This document shows positions 1 through 9,289 of a stretch of 64,000 nucleotides of DNA, piece after piece. The number at the start of each line of letters is the position of its first letter. Positions within the stretch are counted from its first letter, which is position 1. The notes below the pieces were generated by a model that was not told the origin of the DNA, made no database searches, and was given only the letters and a program-made list of their open reading frames with translations. Source of the stretch: JACKAN01 sp964502735 (GTDB lineage Bacteria; Bdellovibrionota; Bdellovibrionia; Bdellovibrionales; UBA1609); contig CAZCYD010000004.1 of assembly GCA_964502735.1 (NCBI GenBank), positions 1-64,000 of the forward strand. The letters are read 5' to 3'. Made by a program: the position numbers and the translations under genes.

Positions 1-73
1 ATGCTTCAGGCATAAAACTTGATGCTTGGTGGCGCAAATTAGGGCCTGGCACCTCATGGCACCCTCCCTCCTG

Positions 74-373
74 TCAGTTGGCTTGGTCGTCTGCTCCGGA
101 AGGGCGAGATGATGGGCTCCCCCCATTAGCTAAAAGAGCCGCACGCTTTCTTAATGTATCGCAGCTTTGGTCACCTCTGTCCACACCATTATCACTAACG
201 GTGCAGGCCGCCTCGCAATGACTACACAGTTTCTTTTCTGGACCAGCGGCCTCGAACTCTCCCGCAAAAGAGATGTAACCAGGTTCTGTATTGGCAAAAG
301 AACTGTTAAGTTCAACAAAAGAAACTCCAGTAATTAGAATTAACTGACAGGTAAATAACTTTATATAAATCAT
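74..373 (-). CDS. Small exported protein, function unknown
   Basis: 99 residues. The N-terminus (about 1-27) is a basic/hydrophobic stretch ending in SFAN, consistent with a Sec signal peptide. The mature part carries four cysteines, with a C-x2-C-x3-C cluster near residues 50-56, and a low-complexity Ser/Gly/Asp-rich tail. I recognise no domain. A strong Shine-Dalgarno (AGGAGGGGG) lies just before the ATG, and the gene starts 22 bp after the stop of the RHS-like gene, so the two are probably co-transcribed. The pairing could make it an accessory or processing partner of the RHS-like protein, but nothing in the sequence proves it. Confidence 0.6.
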   Translation of the reverse strand: MIYIKLFTCQLILITGVSFVELNSSFANTEPGYISFAGEFEAAGPEKKLCSHCEAACTVSDNGVDRGDQSCDTLRKRAALLANGGSPSSRPSGADDQAN

Positions 374-395
374 ATAAATCCCCCTCCTGAAACTA

Positions 396-2078
396 TCAAA
401 TACTCAACTCTGAACTCGCAGGTGAAATAATCTCTAACAAATTGTTAAAAACACTGGCTACCTGGGCCGCAACCGCCGGGCCCTCTTGGCTGTTAACTTT
501 GTTAATGCTCCCATCTTTTTTGTAACTCACATTAATTGTGCCAAGACCAGGGCGAGTTACAACAGAGGGTTTACCAAAGCGGTCTTCATACTTAATAAGC
601 ACGATTTTTTTTGATTGATCAGTTATTTTTTCAATTCTTCCCCGAACATCGTATTGCAGCCGTACAGACTGCCCCTCTGAATTCTTGGCTGTTACAAGAT
701 TACATTTAGGGGCATCATAGTTAAAATTGGTAGTAACAGTTTTTATTAGCTTCTTTCTAGGCTTCTCAGCTTCTTTCTTAGCCTTTTCAAAACCAAAATA
801 TTGAGAGGCTACTGTAGAGACCTTTCCACAACTATTTTTATAACTATACAAAGTTGTTTTTGCTGGTTCTTCCTTTTTTTCTATGAGCCCACCCTGGTTA
901 TAACTGTACTGAATACGAATATTGTTTCGATTTATATAAATCGGTTTACCAAAAACCTCGTGATAAATAATGTCCGTCACGCTGTTGTTAATTTTTGAGT
1001 AGGCTCGATATAAGTATCGCTTACCGTCTTTAGAAAACTTGTGCCAAAACTCGTATTTACTTTGATTTGTCACCTTACCCTGACAGCGCTTTTCCACTAT
1101 AGACCAATAATGATTGAGAGGGTCCTTTGGATTTTCCTCGTAGGTATATTTTTCTTCGCATTTTTGTCTGTCGATGAAGCCGATTACCCAATCCTTGTCT
1201 TTATTGTATTTTATAATTTTTGATGTTTTGTCGGGGAAATCTACTTTCACAAGGTTGTGAACATCGTCATACTCATAGCGATAAGTATCCTTCCAAGCAT
1301 TGAGTGCTAATGTTAAATCCTCTCCCTTGTACTGATAGGTAGAGATAAGTCCGCTAGGACCACTGACGCTCTTTACTTTTTTATTAGTTGAGTCATATTG
1401 GAAATCAAGACTTCTTCCAGAATTATCTGCAACCTTTGATAGTAAACTTCCTTTATAGGTTAGCCGTAAAAAATTACCATTTTTATCAAACATAGAAACC
1501 AGCTTCCCTGTTTTATCAAATTTTTGAGTCGTCTTGTCAGGCATTGTTCGAGTGTAGACATCTTTTTCAAAGACAATTTGTTCATCTTGACGTCCTTGGG
1601 CGTAATACGTTTTACCCTGAGCGACCTTTCCGCTAAAGCCAAGTTGACGAGTGAGCTCCTCGCGAAAGAATGGTCGAGACTTTAGTTCTTCTTTTAATCC
1701 AGATAGATATTTGTCTGTTAGCGAGGGGTTTCTTTTTTTAACTTCTGCGACTATTTTATCAATTGAGCTGTTGATTTCTTTATCATTAAAGTCTTTGGGC
1801 TTGTAAGATATTTCAAGCCCTCCTCCGCACTCGGTAACTTTGATATTATTTTCTGCGGTAATTTCAAGTTTCGTTTCGAAGTCTGAGCACCAACCAAAGC
1901 CAAAAATTCCATTGAAGAGAGTGCGGCTATTGTAGGTACGTTGAACGCGCAAGTCGTATCCCGTTCCAGGTACGATAATATCCGTCCATGTATCAGAATA
2001 ATTTGCGTTCTTCATGTCAACCACAGCCTGTGATTGAAGACTAGCCAGGATAAATGCTAGTACAAAAACTTTTCTCAT
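396..2078 (-). CDS. Exported RHS/YD-repeat protein
   Basis: 560 residues with a clear signal peptide (basic N-terminus, hydrophobic core 4-14, cleavage near SQA-V at 18-19). The first 60 mature residues read like the start of RHS-family proteins (DIIVPGTGYDLRVQRTYNS, then FGFGWCSDFE), and YD-type repeats follow through the chain (for example around DFQYDSTN, YEYDDVHN and RLQYDVRGR). RHS proteins fold into large beta-cages that can enclose a C-terminal toxin. Here the protein is short for the family and ends without the usual core-associated DPxGxxD motif or a toxin tail, so it may be a reduced or structural version. It precedes a small exported gene on the same strand. The last gene of the Tad operon ends 106 bp upstream. 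Confidence 0.75.
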   Translation of the reverse strand: MRKVFVLAFILASLQSQAVVDMKNANYSDTWTDIIVPGTGYDLRVQRTYNSRTLFNGIFGFGWCSDFETKLEITAENNIKVTECGGGLEISYKPKDFNDKEINSSIDKIVAEVKKRNPSLTDKYLSGLKEELKSRPFFREELTRQLGFSGKVAQGKTYYAQGRQDEQIVFEKDVYTRTMPDKTTQKFDKTGKLVSMFDKNGNFLRLTYKGSLLSKVADNSGRSLDFQYDSTNKKVKSVSGPSGLISTYQYKGEDLTLALNAWKDTYRYEYDDVHNLVKVDFPDKTSKIIKYNKDKDWVIGFIDRQKCEEKYTYEENPKDPLNHYWSIVEKRCQGKVTNQSKYEFWHKFSKDGKRYLYRAYSKINNSVTDIIYHEVFGKPIYINRNNIRIQYSYNQGGLIEKKEEPAKTTLYSYKNSCGKVSTVASQYFGFEKAKKEAEKPRKKLIKTVTTNFNYDAPKCNLVTAKNSEGQSVRLQYDVRGRIEKITDQSKKIVLIKYEDRFGKPSVVTRPGLGTINVSYKKDGSINKVNSQEGPAVAAQVASVFNNLLEIISPASSELSI

Positions 2079-2139
2079 CCTTGATCTCCCTTTCCTATCA
2101 GACCTTCATGTTTAATAGGTTTTTATATTTAATGTCTAT

Positions 2140-2156
2140 TCAGCTTTTTAAGCTGA
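2140..2156 (-). terminator. Weak hairpin after the Tad operon
   Basis: A perfect 7-bp stem (TCAGCTT/AAGCTGA) with a 3-nt loop lies 29 bp beyond the stop of the TadB gene. It is followed on the minus strand only by an AT-rich, not a pure T, tract. It could mark the end of the Tad operon before the RHS-like gene. Confidence 0.35.
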
Positions 2157-2184
2157 GTTTAGCCTCAATCTCAGCTCAGAAATC

Positions 2185-3063
2185 TTAGACTTCTATTGTA
2201 ACAATTTTTTTCATACTATATCCACCAATAATCTGAAGAACTAGCATGATAAATAGAACGAGCCAACCCAAGGGCTTGGTAAATAAGGGTTCAACATATT
2301 TGGGATCTAAAAACATAAAAACACCAAGAAGTGCAAACGGGACTAAGGTAATAATTGTACCCTGCATTAAACCTTGGGCGGTCATCGCTTCAATTTTCTT
2401 TTGCACCTTTTGTCTGTCGCGAATTGTTGTTGTTATTGTCTGAAAGGTTTCCGCCAGGTTCCCGCCCGTCTCTTTTAGAATATTGACTGAGGTCACAAAC
2501 ATTTGAACATCGGGGCGTGGGATTCTTTCTGCAAACTCATTAAAGGCTTCTTCGACAGTCATACCTAATCGAACTTTATTTAGTACTAACTTAAATTCTT
2601 GCGACAAAGGACCCTTAATGTTTATTGTGACTCTTTCCATAGATTGGGTAATGCTGAGACCGGCTTTTACACCATTGGCCATAATTGTCATGCCATCAAC
2701 CATTTGATCAACAATTTTGTTGCAACGAGTTTCCCACATTCCACGCATTACGATTTTAGGCAGTGACCATCCGACAACAGTGATAGTGGTGCCAAAAATA
2801 AAACCAACAACGACATTTGGCCAAAATGCTAAAAAGACTATAACGCCCAACCCGAAGCTTGCTAGTAACATAATAGATGTAACTTTGTTCTTGTCAGCTT
2901 CAAAGAACATCTTGTCCATGAGTTCGATAACTTCTTCTCGGGAGCCGAGACTTCTTTCATATAAAAAACTGAGAATACGGTCAGCAGAAAAATAAGCTGC
3001 AAAGAATATGCAGAGAGCAAAAAGAGGAATAAACAACCAATCGTTGCCGATTAAATAACTCAT
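2185..3063 (-). CDS. tadB: TadB-type Flp pilus inner-membrane platform protein
   Basis: 292 residues of the type II secretion F (GspF/TadB/TadC) family. There is an N-terminal membrane segment (about 8-28) and a hydrophobic pair near 62-95. The cytoplasmic T2SF domain follows (about 110-240), with the expected DQMVDGMTIMANGVKAGLS and ETGGNLAETFQTI blocks, and then two C-terminal membrane segments. Its role is the inner-membrane platform that couples the CpaF ATPase to Flp pilin assembly. The start overlaps the stop of the upstream ATPase fusion by 4 bp (ATGA), which implies translational coupling. Tad loci normally carry both TadB and TadC; only this one lies in the operon here. Confidence 0.88.
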   Translation of the reverse strand: MSYLIGNDWLFIPLFALCIFFAAYFSADRILSFLYERSLGSREEVIELMDKMFFEADKNKVTSIMLLASFGLGVIVFLAFWPNVVVGFIFGTTITVVGWSLPKIVMRGMWETRCNKIVDQMVDGMTIMANGVKAGLSITQSMERVTINIKGPLSQEFKLVLNKVRLGMTVEEAFNEFAERIPRPDVQMFVTSVNILKETGGNLAETFQTITTTIRDRQKVQKKIEAMTAQGLMQGTIITLVPFALLGVFMFLDPKYVEPLFTKPLGWLVLFIMLVLQIIGGYSMKKIVTIEV

Positions 3064-5315
3064 GTATTATCACCTCCGCTCACTTTTTTGATAGAAGGCC
3101 TTGCCAAAATTGGCCGTTTAGGTGTTGATGCTAATGATGGATTTACTTGTCCACTCTTTGTGCCGCTTTCAGATGTATTTGTCGTAAAAAGATTTCTTGG
3201 TATCTGAACTCCTCTTTGTTCAAATTTTTCAATGAAAGTTGGAATTAAACCCATGGCTTGAAACTGACCTATAATTTTTCTGTTTTTGTCAAACCCTTCT
3301 TCTTTGAATCGGAATATCTCCTGGAGTGTAACAGTTTCGCCCTGTATCCCTACAACCTCGGTGATAGATTTTATTTTTCTACTACCATCACTCAGTCGAC
3401 TGATTTGAACAATCAGATTTACAGCACCGGCGATTTGTTCGCGGATGGCTTTTACTGGCAGCTCCATTCCTGCCATCAAGCACAGTGTCTCCAAGCGAGA
3501 AATTCCCTCTCTTGGTGTATTGGCATGAACAGTAGTCATGGACCCATCGTGGCCAGTGTTCATTGCCGACAGCATATCAAGGGCGGCACCGTCTCGGCAT
3601 TCTCCGACAACAATGCGATCTGGTCTCATTCTCAAAGAGTTTCGAATCAGATCGCGGATTGTAACCTCCCCCTGCCCCTCCATGTTGGCTGGACGAGTTT
3701 CTAACCTTACAACGTGCTCCTGTTTAAGTTGCAATTCGGCGGCATCTTCAACTGTTATTATGCGTTCGTTGGACGGAATAAATCCCGACATAACATTCAG
3801 TAGAGTTGTTTTTCCAGTGCCAGTTCCACCAGAAATAATTATATTGAGGCCTTGTTCTACGCAAATTTTTAAGAAATCCGCCATAGCTCTAGTCATGGAG
3901 CCAAACCTGTCAACGTAATCATCTATAGTGATGCGATCTTCAGGGAACTTACGTATAGTGAGAGCTGGTCCGTCAATTGATAGGGGCTCGATGACGGCAT
4001 TAACCCGGCTACCATCTTGTAATCGGGCATCTACATAAGGTGTTTTTTCGTCAATTCTTCTACCAAGGGGAGTTACAATTCTTTCGATGACATTTCTTAA
4101 TTGAAGGTTTGAGGTGAATGTAACTTGACTTAAAGTTAATTTACCATCTCTCTCAACGTAGATTTTATTTGCACCATTAACCATAATTTCTGTAACTTTT
4201 GGGTCGGCAAGTAGTTTTTCTATTGGTCCCAGTCCTAAAGATTCATCCAATACTTCTGTGATAACTCGAGAGCGTTCTTCGCGCGACAAGCCTTGTCCAA
4301 GTCTGTCAGTTAATTGAGAGATGACTTGTTTAGTCTTGTTCTCTAACTCTTTTTCTTTATTGGCATCACCTTTTGTATTCATGAGGTCTTTTTTGAGATC
4401 CATCTCTTTGATTAGTTCATTGTGAATTGTGAGCTTAAGTTGAGTTAGAGGGTCCAGGTCTTCATGAATAGTTACAGTTCCTTTAGACTGCCCCCCAAGC
4501 ATTGGTTGAGCATTGGGTTGGAGATTCTTAAGTGTGGGCTTGGGTCGAGATAGTCCTTTAAGTTTTTGAAGAATTCCACTACTGAGAAGACGAACTATAC
4601 TGTGATAAGATGTAGTTATTGGAGCATTTGGTTGAGTGGCAACAAATAGACTCGAGGTTTGCAGTGCCTGAAATGCGATACTATCATCTTGTGGAATGGC
4701 TCCAATGACTTGGCGACGAAGAGTTTGTTGGATAGCCTGAGGTGGCAAACCACTTTTATGTACTTTGTTAACAACAACTTGAATCAGATCGCCGGGGACA
4801 GTTGCCGACATTAAATCATTTAGGGCCTTGCGCGTTTGGTTGATTGTTAAAACTTCAGGAGTGGTGACCATAATAAGCGAGCTGGCGTCCTCAAGAAATC
4901 CGTAGTGATTTTCTAGGATTTCAGATCCTAAGTCTATAATAATAAAACTGTAAAACTGACTGATGATTTGAAGTTGTTTTCTAAAAACTTCACCAGGCAA
5001 CTCTGGCCTAAAATCTGGTGATGAGACCGCGCCAATAAAGTGTAGTCCGGTTGGGTGAGGGGTTACCAAACTTTTTAGGGTATTTGGATTTATTGCGCTT
5101 TGAAAGCTTGCAATTTCACCTATAGTTTTGATTGGTTTAAGTCCTGTAATAATATTTTGATCGCCACAACTTTTAGCATCTAAATCGATGAGTAAAGTCG
5201 GGGCCCTCATTTCTTTTAAAAAAGCGCAAGCGAGGTTGGCGGCAAAAACACTTTTTCCGACACCGCCTTTTCCGCCGGTTACACAAATTAAATGACATTT
5301 TGGGCTAATAGCCAC
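3060..5315 (-). CDS. Fused ParA/CpaE-like and CpaF/TadA secretion ATPase
   Basis: 751 residues joining two proteins that are usually separate. Residues 1-250 are a MinD/ParA-type ATPase with the deviant Walker A GKGGVGKS (15-22) and the DLDAKSCGDQN and IIIDLGS segments, as in CpaE/TadZ, which localise the Tad machine. The N-terminal receiver-like domain of CpaE is absent. After a linker of about 60 residues, residues 310-700 are a CpaF/TadA-type traffic ATPase. It has the MVNGANKIYVERDGKL block, Walker A GGTGTGKT (496-503), the Asp box TVEDAAELQL and the GHDGSMTTVHAN region with Walker B-type ECRDGAALD. It should power Flp pilus assembly at the inner membrane. No stop or frame change separates the halves. 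Confidence 0.88.
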   Translation of the reverse strand: MAISPKCHLICVTGGKGGVGKSVFAANLACAFLKEMRAPTLLIDLDAKSCGDQNIITGLKPIKTIGEIASFQSAINPNTLKSLVTPHPTGLHFIGAVSSPDFRPELPGEVFRKQLQIISQFYSFIIIDLGSEILENHYGFLEDASSLIMVTTPEVLTINQTRKALNDLMSATVPGDLIQVVVNKVHKSGLPPQAIQQTLRRQVIGAIPQDDSIAFQALQTSSLFVATQPNAPITTSYHSIVRLLSSGILQKLKGLSRPKPTLKNLQPNAQPMLGGQSKGTVTIHEDLDPLTQLKLTIHNELIKEMDLKKDLMNTKGDANKEKELENKTKQVISQLTDRLGQGLSREERSRVITEVLDESLGLGPIEKLLADPKVTEIMVNGANKIYVERDGKLTLSQVTFTSNLQLRNVIERIVTPLGRRIDEKTPYVDARLQDGSRVNAVIEPLSIDGPALTIRKFPEDRITIDDYVDRFGSMTRAMADFLKICVEQGLNIIISGGTGTGKTTLLNVMSGFIPSNERIITVEDAAELQLKQEHVVRLETRPANMEGQGEVTIRDLIRNSLRMRPDRIVVGECRDGAALDMLSAMNTGHDGSMTTVHANTPREGISRLETLCLMAGMELPVKAIREQIAGAVNLIVQISRLSDGSRKIKSITEVVGIQGETVTLQEIFRFKEEGFDKNRKIIGQFQAMGLIPTFIEKFEQRGVQIPRNLFTTNTSESGTKSGQVNPSLASTPKRPILARPSIKKVSGGDNT

Positions 5316-5456
5316 GGAATAACCTCACTTTTAATCAGTACAAATAAATAGATTGAATTAGCGGAGAGTCTAGTCATCTACTTATTTGCTTTGCAGTTAC
5401 TTTTCGGGATATGAATAGGAGAAGTTAAGTCAAAATAGGGATTCAGAAAGGGAGAA

Positions 5457-6965
5457 CTAGTCTTTTAGGCGAAATTTCTTTTTAATTTTATCCGCCCCGG
5501 CACTAGAAGACGACTTAATAATTGGCGTAACAAACACGACAAACTGGCTTTGGTTTCGCCTGAAACTTTTAGAGGCGTACAATGAGATTAGAGGGTTGGG
5601 GCTGGCATCCTCAGGGAGCTTGTTATAGGTTGTGCCTGTATCGTTTGTAATAAGCCCTCCGACGGCAGCACTTTGGCGACTCCGAACAACAATACTCGTT
5701 TTGATCTCTCGGCTAGAAGTTAGTGGTCCAGCTGCAGTTTGGCTGATTAAACTCTTAACTGAAAAATTAAGATTTAAGCTAACGCTGTCAGATCTTGCTC
5801 CAATAATTTGCGGCGTAATTACTGTTCTTATTCCGGCCTCCTCAAAACTAGTTGAGGGCTGTCCCATTTGATTTACTACTTGATAAGGAATTCGACTCAA
5901 AGAGTTTAAGACGCCTTCACTTCCATCTTGAACAATTAATGATGAACTATTTAAAACACGGGCATGACCATGTTCCTTTGCCCAGTTGAGTTTAGGTAAA
6001 AGGTTTTTGATTGTGCCAGAAATAGTAGCCACAGCGCCACCTGGAGTTCTTCCTCCAGTTGTAAAATCAACTTGGGATCCATCACCTATATCTGGAGTCC
6101 ATTGGAAGCGGAAGTTTTTTTGGTAGTCCTTTTGAAGTTCTACGTAGTGAACAATAAGTTGTATGGTTTTTTTAGGTTCAGGTGCTGCTCCTTGTTTTAG
6201 CTCGCATAAATTAATGACCACATCAGTACGCCGTTTACTAATTTTTTTGTCGGCCTGTCCTTCATCGATAACGACATCTGGCGCATAGGCTTTTGCAATA
6301 ATTTCTGCCCTTTGAGATTCTCTCTCGTCACTACATGTTCCTTGTATAATAAATTTGCCATTGATGGACTTCACCTGAATTTCAGGGTTATTGATTTCTC
6401 TTTCTATGAACTGGGCAATCTTAGCCTGTGCAAGGGGAGACAGAGTTACTAGATTTGTGGCCTTATCACCGTATTGCTTCACGACGGAGTGGATGCGGTT
6501 CATGTCGGTAGGCAAAAGAATTTCTCCATCAACAATCACCTTGTTGTTAAGAGTCTTGATATTGATTCCCTCAATATCATTAAGAAGTTTCTTAATTTCT
6601 CTGGCCACCTTAAATAGATCAGTTTGTTTTACATCTAATCGGAATTCATAAATCACTTTTTCATTACTATCCTTAATGAATAAGACTCCTACGCCGACTT
6701 CTCGCGGTATGAATCTCAGAACTTTTGTGTTGGGATTATATTGGATTCTGACTAACTTTTGATAGGAACCGCTTCTGGTAAAATTAGCTGGAGCCTTCTC
6801 AATTTTTACATCTCGAATAACAGCTTTTTCTAACGACAGAGATTGGATAATATGGTTAGACTGGGCATTAACTGGAGTATATGGAGCCATCCCACTTGCA
6901 AACGCGAGTAAGGTAAGTGCGGCAAAAAAATTAAATTGTTTCCATATACTCATTAAATTATCCAT
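5457..6965 (-). CDS. cpaC: Tad outer-membrane secretin (CpaC/RcpA)
   Basis: 502 residues, the normal size for CpaC. A signal peptide (hydrophobic about 13-28, ending near VNAQS) is followed by the N-terminal pilus-formation domain (about 40-125) with its LRFIPREVGVGVLFIKD segment. A BON-like region comes next (about 130-250) and a C-terminal secretin domain (about 265-490) that includes the VPYQVVNQMGQPSTSFEEAG and GGLITNDTG blocks typical of the family. It forms the outer-membrane channel of the Flp pilus. Translation may start at the first ATG or at the ATG four codons later (6953); neither has a strong ribosome site. It follows cpaB after 15 bp. Confidence 0.92.
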   Translation of the reverse strand: MDNLMSIWKQFNFFAALTLLAFASGMAPYTPVNAQSNHIIQSLSLEKAVIRDVKIEKAPANFTRSGSYQKLVRIQYNPNTKVLRFIPREVGVGVLFIKDSNEKVIYEFRLDVKQTDLFKVAREIKKLLNDIEGINIKTLNNKVIVDGEILLPTDMNRIHSVVKQYGDKATNLVTLSPLAQAKIAQFIEREINNPEIQVKSINGKFIIQGTCSDERESQRAEIIAKAYAPDVVIDEGQADKKISKRRTDVVINLCELKQGAAPEPKKTIQLIVHYVELQKDYQKNFRFQWTPDIGDGSQVDFTTGGRTPGGAVATISGTIKNLLPKLNWAKEHGHARVLNSSSLIVQDGSEGVLNSLSRIPYQVVNQMGQPSTSFEEAGIRTVITPQIIGARSDSVSLNLNFSVKSLISQTAAGPLTSSREIKTSIVVRSRQSAAVGGLITNDTGTTYNKLPEDASPNPLISLYASKSFRRNQSQFVVFVTPIIKSSSSAGADKIKKKFRLKD

Positions 6966-6980
6966 TCTATAAATTCAAAT

Positions 6981-7862
6981 TTACAAATCCACAAAAGGTC
7001 CTTTTCTCTTTTTAGGTTTTGGTGTTGTAGTTGCTGGCGGGCGGGGAACTGAAGTCGGAGCCCGCTCCAATTGTTTTGTAATTGTTGGTGTAGAGACTTT
7101 TCTCAATACAGACTCGATTGTCGAGTTGGCTAAACGAACTGGACCGTTATCACTCGGATGACGGAGAGTCAAAAAGAGTGATCCTGGTGACGTAGACAAA
7201 ATATAAATAAGATCTTGTGCCTGTTTAGGGCTAGCTTCGACGGTTATAGTTGTAAAAGTTGTGTCTCCTCTTTTATTGATTTCAAACAAGTCTTTTCCAG
7301 AGGTTTCAAACAAGCGGGGGAGTTCATTTATGATTCTTGTTCCAGTGGCAAGAATAACCACGTCTTCCATAAGAGTTTGAACTTCTCTTCTTTGGTTTGT
7401 TCCAGTTCCGACGTCAAGAGCGGCAACAATGTCAACGCGATCACCAGGTTTTATAAGTTTTGCCACACCTCTCATCTCGTCGGTTGGCAACGTCACAGCT
7501 CGCTTTCCGGGAGACACTTGCAGCGACAAGCCTGTGATGGGCCCCGGCTCCATAATTTTATTTTCTAAAATTTGTTCTCCCGATTTTATGGGAGCTAAAG
7601 CAACTTTGCCAACGGCAAGGTCAGGATCGTTTACGGCAGTGGGTTGTATAAAATCGACGGGTCTTTCAACTATACTCAGCATTTTTTCATTGATAGTCTG
7701 CATTTCATTAATGTCAGTAATGGCGACCACGACTTTGTCTTTAGCTCCCAACTTTTTATTTAGCTCTGCCGTTTTATCCTGGGTGTAGCTGTACAGTAAA
7801 AAAACTGCAAAAAGTGCTGCCCCAACAGAGATCCAAAGAGTCCGAGTTTCATTTGGATTCAT
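6981..7862 (-). CDS. cpaB: Flp pilus assembly protein CpaB/RcpC
   Basis: About 293 residues. A short cytoplasmic N-terminus and one membrane anchor (about 9-24) are followed by a SAF domain (about 42-110; VVVAITDINEMQTINEKML) and the CpaB/RcpC domain (RAVTLPTDEMRGVAKLIKPGDRVD region). The tail is Pro/Thr/Lys-rich. CpaB is periplasmic and is thought to bind peptidoglycan and help gate the secretin. An in-frame GTG lies two codons upstream, but the GAGG ribosome site is spaced correctly for the ATG at 7862, so I chose that start. Confidence 0.9.
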   Translation of the reverse strand: MNPNETRTLWISVGAALFAVFLLYSYTQDKTAELNKKLGAKDKVVVAITDINEMQTINEKMLSIVERPVDFIQPTAVNDPDLAVGKVALAPIKSGEQILENKIMEPGPITGLSLQVSPGKRAVTLPTDEMRGVAKLIKPGDRVDIVAALDVGTGTNQRREVQTLMEDVVILATGTRIINELPRLFETSGKDLFEINKRGDTTFTTITVEASPKQAQDLIYILSTSPGSLFLTLRHPSDNGPVRLANSTIESVLRKVSTPTITKQLERAPTSVPRPPATTTPKPKKRKGPFVDL

Positions 7863-7893
7863 AGGCACACCTCAATGTTCAGATTTTTGATTT

Positions 7894-8409
7894 TCATTCT
7901 GGAGCTCCACATGCCGGGTTTAAGCAAAGGCCATATCCTGTCATTATCCAAGCGTGGCTAAAATCTAGCTTTTGGTTTCTTTGTTGAATTTCAAATATTT
8001 CTTGGTTATGGGCTTGCACATTGCCTGTGTTTAAATTCCGCAGATCAGTTTGAACGGGTTGCTTGCCAACTGTTATGGGGCGGATGGGAGCATTAAAAGC
8101 TTCCTCGCTCGTATTGTTTGTAACAGCGTGATATCGATAGCCAATTTTTTGGTTATGTAGAACTTCGGCCCCGCGGTCTCTGTGATAGACGTAGTGAGCC
8201 CGGTTTCTTAAAGTTTCAAATGCGTATTGACGCGATCCAATTGAATGGAGTGTGGCGGAGTGTACGACTCCCCACAGGCCTAGGGCATAACCCACAAGCA
8301 TAACAAAAATCACAATTAGAGGAATGGCCTCGAGAGTCGCCATACCTCGATTATTGAATCTTTTTTTGTTGTTTCGGCGAGCCTTGCCCGCTTTAGCATC
8401 CATTGTCAT
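7894..8409 (-). CDS. TadE-like pilin-family protein
   Basis: About 171 residues. The start is an ATG inside the 3' end of the preceding gene (8409, or 8403) with GGTGG upstream. Starting further upstream would add residues with no pilin character. A basic segment precedes RGMATLEAIPLIVIF, a class-III (Tad-type) prepilin signature: Gly cleavage site, Glu at +5 and a hydrophobic helix. The rest is a soluble periplasmic part with no recognised fold, ending in a Cys pair. TadE/TadF pseudopilins are processed by the CpaA peptidase and needed for pilus assembly; that role is inferred from motif and position. Confidence 0.78.
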   Translation of the reverse strand: MTMDAKAGKARRNNKKRFNNRGMATLEAIPLIVIFVMLVGYALGLWGVVHSATLHSIGSRQYAFETLRNRAHYVYHRDRGAEVLHNQKIGYRYHAVTNNTSEEAFNAPIRPITVGKQPVQTDLRNLNTGNVQAHNQEIFEIQQRNQKLDFSHAWIMTGYGLCLNPACGAPE

Positions 8410-9043
8410 TGATCCACCAAATAACTCCATTATCGGAGGTGTTCGAACTATAATCGGCAAAGCCACCGGGAACATTTAATTTACGTATGGCTTTCCACCT
8501 TCCTAGATTAAAGTCTCGACATTGTGCCACAGAAGGCTCCTTTGATAAAAAACTTGCAATCGTAGTAGCAAAGCCAGAACCATCACCACGGAGATCTGAG
8601 GTTGACCCATAAAAGGGGATGTGAAAATCAAGAATTCTTGCCACAAACCCTATTGTAAACCCAACAAGTAAGTTGGGCTCATTCATTGGGATCTGAACAT
8701 CGGGGAAACCAGTATCAAAGTTTTGAATATCTCCCACTTTGGGTAATAAGGCAGGGTTTCTCAACTCAAACCACCCTCCATTGTAAAGTGGGGCCATTAG
8801 AGGGGATGTATACAGCCTCACAAATTGTTTTTGCCCGTTAAAAACCTGTTCATCTGATGTGTGATGCCCGAGCATTAAAGCTCTTGCGCTAGAATAGGTA
8901 ATGTACTGAGTGATAGATGCAACCGTCATAGTCAAAGAGAGAGTAAGTAAAATAGCCCCTAAGCCCATGATGAGAACAAAGGCAAAAATAAAATCGATAG
9001 TGATGCCTCCTTGCTGGCTTTTAATAGATGAGCAGAGTTTCAT
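8393..9043 (-). CDS. TadE/TadG-like pilus assembly protein
   Basis: 216 residues. The N-terminus has a basic stretch, then GGITIDFIFAFVLIMGLGAIL, resembling a TadE-type prepilin helix with Asp instead of Glu at about +5. The helix is followed by a long extracytoplasmic domain with a conserved-looking Cys near residue 173 and a terminal Cys. It overlaps both neighbours (4 bp with the upstream gene, about 17 bp with the downstream gene), so it is tightly translationally coupled. It is probably a minor pseudopilin of the Tad machine; the exact subfamily (TadE, TadF or TadG) cannot be decided by eye. Confidence 0.75.
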   Translation of the reverse strand: MKLCSSIKSQQGGITIDFIFAFVLIMGLGAILLTLSLTMTVASITQYITYSSARALMLGHHTSDEQVFNGQKQFVRLYTSPLMAPLYNGGWFELRNPALLPKVGDIQNFDTGFPDVQIPMNEPNLLVGFTIGFVARILDFHIPFYGSTSDLRGDGSGFATTIASFLSKEPSVAQCRDFNLGRWKAIRKLNVPGGFADYSSNTSDNGVIWWINDNGC

Positions 9044-9288
9044 TCTGGTCCACTCCCTCTTAAGCTACCGTGATTGCGGTTGAGAGCAGGGTGGGATTCC
9101 ACCGCGCTCTCTGGCGGCTTCCAAGTTCCGGCTACAATCATGCCCGAAAGCACTCTCCACGGTCCTTGTACCAGAGTTTTAAAGGCTTCACTGTTGTCTA
9201 ATCCTGTTTTAAGTGCGCCCATGATAGCGAGTAGCACCGTCATTACGAGAATCATTTCTATTACCATTTGGCCTCGACTGTTTCTCAT
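9040..9288 (-). CDS. Small Flp/TadE-type pilin-like protein
   Basis: 82 residues. RGQMVIEMILVMTVLLAIMG is a class-III prepilin motif (cleavage after Gly6, Glu at +5), giving a mature protein of about 76 residues. One hydrophobic helix is followed by a short hydrophilic tail. It overlaps the next gene by 4 bp. It is a minor pilin candidate and a likely substrate of the CpaA-type peptidase encoded just upstream. Confidence 0.75.
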   Translation of the reverse strand: MRNSRGQMVIEMILVMTVLLAIMGALKTGLDNSEAFKTLVQGPWRVLSGMIVAGTWKPPESAVESHPALNRNHGSLRGSGPE

Positions 9289-9289
9289 T

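Noticed and set aside
2140..2156. Certain Rho-independent terminator of the Tad operon
   Set aside because: The stem is only 7 bp and lacks a clean U-tract; kept at low confidence.
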